This document shows, piece after piece, positions 56,226 to 64,000 of a DNA stretch of 64,000 nt. The position numbers and the translations under genes are program-made. This DNA is from Gordionus sp. m RMFG-2023 (taxonomy: Eukaryota > Nematomorpha > Gordioida > Chordodea > Parachordodidae). The notes below the pieces were generated by a model. The model worked only from the letters and a program-made list of their open reading frames with translations. It ran no database searches and had not been told where the DNA came from. The stretch spans positions 37,983,561-38,047,560 of the forward strand of contig NC_088775.1 in assembly GCF_954871325.1 (NCBI RefSeq), given 5' to 3'. Position 1 is the stretch's first letter. The number at the start of each line of letters is the position of its first letter.

Positions 56226-56689
56226 TTAATATGTGTAATGTAAAAAAGAAAAATTAGAAGATAATATATATTTAATGTTAATGAATGATTGAAAATATAT
56301 ATATTCTTAGGCAATTTATTTGGGGGTAACCGATTAGAATATGGTGTTTTAAAATATTTTTTTGGAATGAATGTAGCAGGTAAATGATTATATATTTATA
56401 TAGAGTTTTTGAAAGCAATGTTATATGTATAAAATAATTGATATTAAAATTGTGAAAATGTTGTTTTGTTTTTTAAAAAAAAGGAAAAAGAAAAAATTAA
56501 AAAAGAAAAAATTAAAAAAGAAAATAATTAAAAAAGAATAGAAACGATATTTAAAAAAAAATATGAAAAAATTAAAAATAAAAATGGAAGAATTATTAAA
56601 GTTTAAAAATATAAAAATTTGATAAAAAAATAAAAATAAAAAGAAAGAAAAGATAAAAAAAGATTAGAAAAAACAAAAAGAGATGAATA

Positions 56690-57310
56690 GTTTAGAGATG
56701 TATTCTGATGTCAGATGTATGGGGGTGAATCAAAGGGTCAAATGAGATGTGATTGGTAATAATGGTGAAATGGGGCAAAATAAAATGATCGAATGAAATG
56801 TGAGTGGGGATAGTGAAATTGGCAGGATGGGCAAATGGTTAGATGGATGAAGATTGTCAATTGCTAAATAGATGATGAGTAATGAGAATGATAAAAGGAT
56901 AATGATACAAATGAGATATGATGGAGAGGGTTGCAAATAGGGCAAGATGGGCAATGATATAAGGAACTAATTAGATGGTTGATGTGGATCAAATGGGCAA
57001 ATGAAATTGGTTGATGTGGATCAGATGGGCAAATGAAATGTGATTGGGAATGTTGAAATGGGGTATGAAATGGTCAATTGAAAGAGGAATGATACAATGG
57101 GAATGATACAAAGGAATTGGTAAAATTAATGATGAATGGTCAAATGGAGTAGAGAACAAATGGTTGATGAATGGTCAAATGGATAGATGTAGAGAACAAT
57201 TGGTGTTTAAATGGTCAATGTATAAAATGAATGATTAAATGGATGGATATAGATAACAATGTTAGCAAAGAATGGTCAAAGAGGAACAGTTCATGGGATA
57301 AGAATGAAAG
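56690..57310. repeat. C-poor GATGG/CAAATGG degenerate minisatellite
   Basis: Short words such as GGTCAAATGGA, GATGGGCAAATG and GTAGAGAACAA recur irregularly. The plus strand is rich in G, A and T and poor in C. The 77-codon ORF at 57259 lies at its end and shows no family resemblance. Confidence 0.75.
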
Positions 57311-57480
57311 AAAGGAAAGGTGATGATCGAATGATGTTTGGTATGACTATTCAAGTTGGAATGATGTTGTGCTATGATGTCGATGAATTGGTTCGAGGAC
57401 AGATGGATAATTGGAATGGGCAAATCATGATATTTTATCTTGATTTAATGGTATATGGTGAGATTAGTAAAAGGGGAAGG

Positions 57481-57607
57481 TGTTGTGACTGACGTGAAGA
57501 TTGGTAGTTAAATCAATCAATCAATCAATTAATAATGTTTTATGTGTTTATATGTATCGCGGAACTATTATATATTCAACAAGATTATAATTGCATATCA
57601 TATTACG
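57481..57607 (+). repeat. 3' LTR-like repeat (127 bp)
   Basis: Partner of 55570-55690, immediately preceded by a polypurine tract. Confidence 0.7.
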
Positions 57608-57950
57608 AATAAACAATTTATCAAGAAGATTTATAATTAACAAAGTTACATTAACGAATGTTACGACAATATGTAATCTAAAAATGTAAGAAAATATAAG
57701 AAGAACATTTATGCATTTTTAGTATATATATAGATGACTAACTTTATCTTGTATTGTTAATAAATTTTGCTAGGTTTCACGATCTCTCGATTTATTTTGT
57801 TAATCAACCTGCCATCTTTTTCTTTTATTAATGTCAGATAAATCAGCATCTATACAAGAGAGGTTAAGACAGGGTCTGTTATCTAAAATAAAAACAAAAG
57901 AAAAATTTAAAAATAATAATGTACTGAACCCTATAATAAAACGACTACGA

Positions 57951-60224
57951 CTACTTATTAGTTATTTTTATTTTAAAATAATCACATCAAATTTATTAAT
58001 TAATTAATTCGAATGCTCCATTCTATTTTTAATATATTATCTATAAATAATATTTTATATGATTTATTACAAACCCCAAGAGGAGTCACCAGTAAATGTG
58101 TCTTTCTAATTGATATCTATAATTATATAATTTACTTCAATATTCTATAATTTACTTTTCATCTGCACAACATTGTAATTTAAATTTTATGTATTACCAA
58201 TTATTTCTAATTTTACTTGAATATAATATTTTACTATAAATCTGCCCAAAATTTTAGTTAAAATTTTATGTTACCCATTAGAATTGAATTTACTTGAATA
58301 CTGTTGAGTTGAATTTAGAATAGAATGATTTGAGGAAATACGTATACAAAACATATGATGAAATATTAATTTTTTTATTATTTTTTTTGGATATTTTTAA
58401 ATAAAGTATTTATTATTATTTTTGGATACTTTTTAATAAAAATAAATAAGTAACGATGACACACCGTAGCGAGGACATCGGAAAATTATAATATAGATAT
58501 TGAATACTCAAAATCATTATTTTCTTAATTATTCGTTTATTTTAGTAAATAAACAAAATTATTTTATATTACTAAACATGTTACAAATAATTGATTTTTT
58601 TTAGTATTTTATTTAATATAATAATTTTTTTTTTACCTTTTAACATCCTGAAAATTTTCTTGAATTGGTTGATAATATATAAAATGAAAATATAAATAAT
58701 GGAAATAAAAATATTTGAAAATAAAACTTCTTACTTCTTTATCTTTTATCTATCAAGGGCGCGGTCTGGCTATAAAAATATATAAAACAGAAAAAAAATT
58801 CTATTTGATTTTCGATAGGATAATGAAGTATAAATTCTAGCCCAAAATAGAATTAATAAAAAAAAATTTTTTTGCTTGAGTTTAGAATCTTGTCTATAAT
58901 TTAAAAGTATTAAATATAAACTTTTGGCTAAGCTTTATATTTTATATATTAATCAAAAATAAATTTTCTATTCGACATTAATTACTTATATTTTTTACAT
59001 TTGGAATGAATTTTCTGAAATAAATTTAAAAAGTCCCGTTAACATTTTGCAATATCAAAATCAAATTTTAAAATCTTTTTAAAGGGCAGGGAGGGTTCAA
59101 CCACCTTCTCTCTTAAAATTTCGAAAGGAGGAGCCCCCTTAGCTATCATTGGTTTAGGATTACTTTATATCTGATTAGGATTTATTTAATGATCGAATCA
59201 ATATTATAATATAAAAATCAAACCACCTTCAAAAATATTTTTAAATGTATTCTTTATTCATTTTTGTTATATAACACAATGACATTTTGATATTTGTCAG
59301 CTGATAATAGTTTTAATGATTGATGACACATTATATTTCTGATAACTTTAAATATTCCATTATAAAAAAATATTTTCATCATGACGATATCTGCAAAAAA
59401 AGTAAAAATTATTAACATATATTACATAATATAAATTATTTATAGTAATATATATTTTTAGATTTATGTTAGCTTAAATAACTAGTAATAATTTTTTTTT
59501 ATCAAAGGTTTTTTTAAAAAATAAATATGATAAAATTAAGATATTTTTAATAAAATCTAAATTTAGATATATTGGATTTAATATAAACATAATTAATTTT
59601 AAAAAATTTATTTTATTTATATTTAAATATTACCAAATATTATATTTTATATCTCTTTGTGTGACTAATATTAGAGATGTATCAGTTCTAAACCAATGGT
59701 GGAGCCTAAGAATTCAGGTCTGGTTAATTCCAAAAAGATAACAAGATTTTTTTTCTTTAGAAAGGATTTAGGGTGCCCATCCCCCCACTAATATAACATT
59801 TGGTAAAATATTTTTGTTTTTATACCATTTTTTTAAAGAAAAATTATAAATTATACTTATTTTAAAGCTCTTTTCAGTAAATTTTATGTTTATCATTTAA
59901 AATCATAGTAATCCTTATATATATATTTATATTTGTACATTATTTTTAATCATATTTGTTAGTTTAATTTAAAAAATTTTTATTTAGTTTTTTTACAAAT
60001 TTTTAAATATTTATAAAAATTAAAATGATTGAACTTTAGGAACACACATGCTATCCATTTTTGGGTTTGGAGAGGGACTGGGGTATAGAGGGTAATTTTT
60101 ATTGACCTGAAATAATATTTACAAAGACTTACTAGAGGGTAATTTTTGTTGACCTGAAATGATATTTACAAAGACTTACATTTGCACTAGATATTTCCAA
60201 TCCTCTATACCAAAATATAGATAT
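57951..60224. other. AT-rich region with few features
   Basis: No gene. The complement of 58440-58497 (TCTATATTATAATTTTCCGA, then CGCTACGGTGTGTCATCGTTAC) resembles a Helitron 5' tip on the minus strand. A ~48-bp tandem duplication lies at 60083-60180 (AGAGGGTAATTTTTRTTGAC). Decayed hAT-like G/C runs occur near 59085-59145 and 59690-59790, with inverse words ATTGGTTTAG (59150) and CTAAACCAAT (59689). Confidence 0.5.
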
Positions 60225-60676
60225 TTAAGCACCAAGCGCGTAGCAGGAATTTGGTCTGGGGGGGGGGGATAATAAATTTTTTTAAGAAATATTATTTTTT
60301 TAAAAATATCAAGCATAAATTTATTAGGACTAATAACTATTTCTAATACACAATTTTAAATTAATGTGAATTATAAAAAAATTATATGTAAAGAATCACT
60401 TAAATGACCCAAAATAGAAATTTGAATTTTTTGAGCTTTAAAATTTATATATAAAGTATAAAAAATTTAAATGTTAGAAATATAAATTAATACACAAAAA
60501 GCTTAGGGAATAATTGTATTTTGTATGTTGTATATTTACAATGTAAAATCCAATCTTCGTTGGGATTGAGCTAATTTTTCAATTATCTCATCCTTGCTTG
60601 TCAAATGCCTATGAATATTCAAAAAATCCAAACCTTTCAATCTACTTTCAAAAGTTGTACTTCTTGGTATGTTTTT

Positions 60677-61020
60677 CAGAGACCTTCAAGCTCTGCCCCC
60701 AGGCTGGACCATATGGCCGGGCCCAAATTTAAAAAAAAAAACACCTGGGCTGAGCCTGAATATTTTAAAAAAACATCTAGGCCGGGCCTGAAAATTTTTT
60801 TTAAAAAAATATCCGGGCCGGACTGTATATTTTAAAACAGCCTATATATGAAATCGTTATTAGTAGCTATAAAAATCAAAAATAAATATAATTTATTTTA
60901 AAAAAATCTGGGTCGGGCCTGAAAATTTTATTTTAAAAAAGGCCGGGCCGGGCCTGAAAATTGAGCTTAGCTGTAAAAATCCGGGTTGTGCCCTGCAAAT
61001 GGTACCTCTGCAGGGCTCTG
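60677..61020. mobile_element. Small hAT-type element with GGCCGGGCC repeats
   Basis: Ends CAGAGACCTTCAAGC and, inverted, CAGAGCCCTGCAGAGG. The interior is made of repeated GGCCGGGCCTGAAAATTT-like units. Comparison with the uninterrupted sequence near 28460 shows it is an insertion, although its target duplication is not clean. Confidence 0.75.
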
Positions 61021-61091
61021 TTATTCTTCTTAAAAAAGAGAGTGTTCTCTCATTAATTTACTATTGGGAAGAGTTGATAATATATATAAAC

Positions 61092-61495
61092 CAGTGGCGT
61101 AGCTAGAAATTTTCTTTAGAGGGGGTCCATACATATAAGCCTGGGGGGCCCCCCAGTCCACCTTTAATGGGCCTTTTGCCCGGCCTTTGGCCGGGTTTAT
61201 CTTAAAAATCATAACCATATCTTCGATAATATATATTAAATATATTTTTTAAATGCATCAATAATATGTTATTATAATTTAGTAGATTATTCTCAATGAC
61301 TTTATAATAATACTACCCAGAATAATTTCATTAGTAATATATTATCCTCTCACTAACATCAAAACCAAAATATATAAATATTAATGGTATTTATTTGATA
61401 TAAAGTCACTTGTCTTTTGAACGTATAATCTAAAAAAATAATTTTGCTCTGGGAGGGGTCCAAACCCGAAAACCACCCCCGTAGCTACGCCACTG
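61092..61495. mobile_element. hAT-type MITE, 404 bp
   Basis: The perfect 8-bp duplication ATATAAAC (61084-61091 and 61496-61503) flanks ends CAGTGGCGTAGCTA and, inverted, CAGTGGCGTAGCTA (14 of 14). G/C runs lie inside each end, with a perfect hairpin CCCGGCCTTTGGCCGGG (61179-61195). No coding. Confidence 0.97.
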
Positions 61496-62717
61496 ATATA
61501 AACCCTTTTAATACATTGGGAATATAATATAAAATGGTTTGAAATAATGCAGAGCATATATAGCATTTTTTGGGACTGTATCAACCATAGTTAATCTTAT
61601 AAACATAGTTATTCAGCTAATAAGGCATCATAAGATACTTTAACATCTTCATGATAAAAATCCAACAAATATTTTTTTTTCTATCATCATCTGAAAAAGG
61701 TTGGGAGGGCTTTTATGGAAATAATATTTGCAGATTGGTAAATGCTGGTTTATAAATGTATTTGTATCTAAGATATACTCTTCTACTGATCCTATATTAA
61801 TGTTTTAACTATGAGCTTGCCTTGCTGCAAGTCGAGTGAGACAAATATTAAACACGTATAGCTCTGCTTTTGACTTAACAATAACATATAAAATATGAAA
61901 TTCTTCATTTAGCCCTAATTTCCTTGAATTCTAATAAAATGCTCTCCGCTATTCTCATCTTCTTAATCAAGTCATCATGTTTTTGAAAAGTAATACATAA
62001 AATAGTTGTACATTCTAATGAGAAAAAAAATTTGGAATAAGCATTGAATCCAATAATTTTCTTGCTTCTAAGGAAAAATTTCTTTCAGGCCATTGTGATA
62101 TGTCAGTAATAGCAAATAATCGGCTCTTCTAACTCCATAAAAGCTGTTACTGCTTGATGGCGGACACTCTATCTCGTAGGACAAGGTTGCAATTTCTTTC
62201 TCCCTGTTGGACAATTTCAGAATAATTATTATTTACTAGAAATTTAAAAATGGTAGATAAATATTACGCCACTAAAAATTTGAAAATAATAAGATAATAT
62301 TACGCTGGAAAACTTAAAATCGAAATTAATTGATAAACTTAGTGATGAATGTGATAATAAATGTAATTAAATATATATTTAATATGAGATAGGAATAAAT
62401 ATTAACAAATATAAATTAATATAGTACTGTGTAAATTTAATTTAAAACATTTCAATATTTATTAATTTATTTGAAAATAAAATTATTTGACTTGTAAAAA
62501 GTTGTTAAAATAACATATTTATATATTCTTATCAATTTTTACAAGTTAAAATTTTTATTTACAAACGAATTAAAAAATATGGATATGTTTTAAATTAAAT
62601 CTGCACAACACTCTAAACAAAAATATTTTTGAAAAATATATCCGGCATCTGCATTTTTTGGCTTTGGGGGGATTTGCCCCCCTGCCCTCCCTCGCTGCGT
62701 ACGCCAATGTTAAGCAC

Positions 62718-64000
62718 CTTTTAATATATAGATTATACTCTAAAACATTTATAGATGGTTATCACCAAAAGCTGCATCAGTGATTTAAATGTAGTATTTA
62801 ACGTTGCTTGAAAAAATGTACAACTTATTTTTTATATTTTATTAATGTTAGTTATGCATTCATATTTTTATCATTTATTAAATTGATGCAAGTCAAATTG
62901 ATAAGATTAGGTTATTGATTGTGGATAATTGAAGTATTTTGGTTTAACTTGATTTTTATTAATACAACATTTTTTAAATATGATTTAATAAAAGAACAAT
63001 TAAACTTAAGTTAGTGAATAAAAAATTTATATGTGACATAGGGATTTGGGCCTAATGCTTATAGTTATGGGTCCAAAATATATTAACCGATTTATTTCCT
63101 GTGATTTTAATTATATATTCATATTCAATATAAAGGTACTGATTAGACATCATTATATGGATAATATAGTATTAATTGAATTTAAATTCTTACAGGCGAT
63201 AATTCTAAAAAATTTAAGCATTAGTTTTGAAATTTTAAATATAAATAAAACTGATGATTATAAGAGGGAATATATGAGGAATACTTTTGAAGGAATACTT
63301 TTTATTAATAATGAATGATTTAACAAATATCAAATTAAATATTCAGTCCAAAATAGTGTTAGACTGGAATGAATCTATAAGTAGAATTTGACTATTTTAT
63401 TGAAATTTTGATTATTTTTTTTAAATAGAAAGTTGGTTGCTAATATAAATGAAATTTCTTTCCAAGTATTTCTTTTGATTCACTGATTTTTGCTATTTCA
63501 GAAATTTTTATGTAGGAATCTACTAGAAAAATTGATTTTTTTAGCCCAAGTCTGACATGACCTTTATACCCCAATTTTATTATAAATGGAATTAGGAAAT
63601 ATATTTCCAAACTAAAAGTATTTATAATATTCTTTAAGATCTTTGTCTATTATAATGTTATGTATTAAATTTAAATATTAGGCAATAATTTTATTTATAT
63701 TTATTTTATTCTAATTATTATTAGATATAATTAAGAAACATTAATTAAGTAAATTAAAAAATAAAATTGATCTCCAATTAAGTATCTAACATATCAAGTT
63801 ATTGGCATGTTCCTTTTTCTTTTAAACTAGCTGCAGTTGAAAAAGTTTACTTGCTATAGAAGCTGATATGGCAAATAATTTTATGGCTTCCTGGATTTTT
63901 TTTTATACAATTTTATATTATCAAGGAGAGCGAAATAAGCCAGAACAGATGACATTATCCGTAGATGTATTAAATTTTATATCTACCATAGCCTCAGAAC
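62718..64000. other. AT-rich window end, no recognised gene
   Basis: A 90-codon plus-strand ORF (63046-63318, MGLMLIVMGPKYINRFISCD onward) has no family resemblance and the Ile/Asn/Phe/Lys bias of random AT-rich DNA. No repeats or element ends were recognised. Confidence 0.5.

Larger units (their letters stand above)
55570..57607 (+). mobile_element. Small LTR-bounded element without coding capacity
   Basis: Direct repeats 55570-55690 and 57481-57607 (both starting TGTTGTGACTGACG) bound a 1.8-kb interior. A polypurine tract (AAAAGGGGAAGG) ends exactly at 57480, next to the right repeat, as expected for an LTR element on the plus strand. No gag, protease or RT is seen, so it resembles TRIM/LARD-type non-autonomous elements. 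No clear PBS or target duplication was recognised. Confidence 0.55.
54939..57950. repeat. ~350-bp repeat units, interrupted by an LTR element
   Basis: Segments with CATCTCTTTCTTT, GACAGGGTCTGTT and ATGCATTATATATATAGAT words recur at about 54950-55300, 55301-55569 and 57650-57940. The last is separated from the others by the 55570-57607 element, so the repeat predates that insertion. Confidence 0.75.
60545..62220 (-). pseudogene. hAT transposase, ZMYM1-like, broken and interrupted
   Basis: Inverse homology to 27516-28600 runs from about 62220 (the CCTTGTCC(T/A)ACRAG region) through 61770-61830 (the NIGSVEEYY region) and 61560 to 61510. It then continues after the 61092-61495 insertion with the dimerisation domain (61020-61085), and after the 60677-61020 insertion with its end at 60545-60676. 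Both insertions fall within the dimerisation-domain coding part. Numerous substitutions and frame changes; inactive. Confidence 0.82.
60233..62709 (-). mobile_element. hAT transposon, minus strand, 2.5 kb, with nested insertions
   Basis: The perfect 8-bp duplication TTAAGCAC (60225-60232 and 62710-62717) flanks ends CAAGCGCGTAGCAGG and, inverted, CATTGGCGTACGCAGC. The right end with its G-runs and GGCATCTGCATTTTTTGGC is the inverse of 26728-26810. It carries minus-strand transposase remnants and two smaller hAT-type insertions (60677-61020 and 61092-61495). Related to, but clearly diverged from, 26728-29056. Confidence 0.95.

Noticed and set aside
63046-63318. A host gene at the right edge
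   Set aside because: A 90-codon ORF with no recognisable motif, no splice context and the amino-acid bias of random AT-rich DNA; not supportable.

Overview
The window looks like a repeat-dense intergenic stretch of a strongly AT-rich eukaryotic nuclear genome (roughly three quarters A+T by eye). Almost everything recognisable is a transposable element or a simple or tandem repeat. The mix is Ty3/gypsy LTR retrotransposons with CCHC gag knuckles, many hAT DNA transposons with 8-bp target duplications (several with ZMYM1-like or Ac-like transposase remnants), and two LINE copies with an R2-type C-terminal zinc knuckle plus endonuclease-like domain. This best fits an invertebrate animal, but the species cannot be fixed from the sequence. 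There is no bacterial-style gene organisation, no CRISPR array and no convincing intact host gene. The only non-transposon coding signal is a small cluster of exon-like pieces on the minus strand near 40.6-41.1 kb.

Layout. 0-0.8 kb: a hierarchical GCGAA repeat. 1.3-8.4 kb: a plus-strand gypsy remnant (integrase, one LTR, then PBS and gag of a second unit), interrupted by a minus-strand gypsy element (3546-8131) that itself holds a hAT element. 8.4-14.9 kb: the best preserved gypsy element (minus strand), with gag, protease, RT, RNase H and integrase all recognisable but broken. 15.5-17.5 kb: a hAT element. 18.8-25.6 kb: a three-level nest, with a hAT inside the LTR of a minus-strand LTR element that sits inside a plus-strand LTR element; all three have target duplications. 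26.5-30.9 kb: a tRNA-like SINE fragment and a 110-bp repeat broken by two hAT insertions, ending in a 20-bp minisatellite. 30.9-32.7 kb: a 5'-truncated LINE. 32.9-41.7 kb: hAT fragments, a gypsy element with only its 5' LTR, and the exon-like pieces. 42-50 kb: a tandem array, a 1.1-kb hAT element and a second LINE split by a 3.2-kb hAT. 50.3-52.6 kb: a minisatellite, a very old gypsy pol scrap and a 611-bp internally deleted hAT. 53.4-54.9 kb: two nearly pure polypurine blocks. 54.9-57.9 kb: a ~350-bp repeat interrupted by a 2-kb LTR-bounded element with no coding capacity. 60.2-62.7 kb: an inverted copy of the 26.7-kb hAT family carrying two smaller hAT-type insertions.

The elements relate mainly as layers of insertion. 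LTR-pair similarity and nesting give a relative order: the nested elements at 20.4-24.4 kb are younger than the 18.8-25.6 kb element, and the hAT at 20.6-22.2 kb is younger again. No new enzymatic system was found. The points most worth following are the 14-bp/84-bp repeat, the polypurine blocks, the non-coding LTR element, a short transmembrane leader ORF shared by two gypsy elements, and the exon-like pieces.
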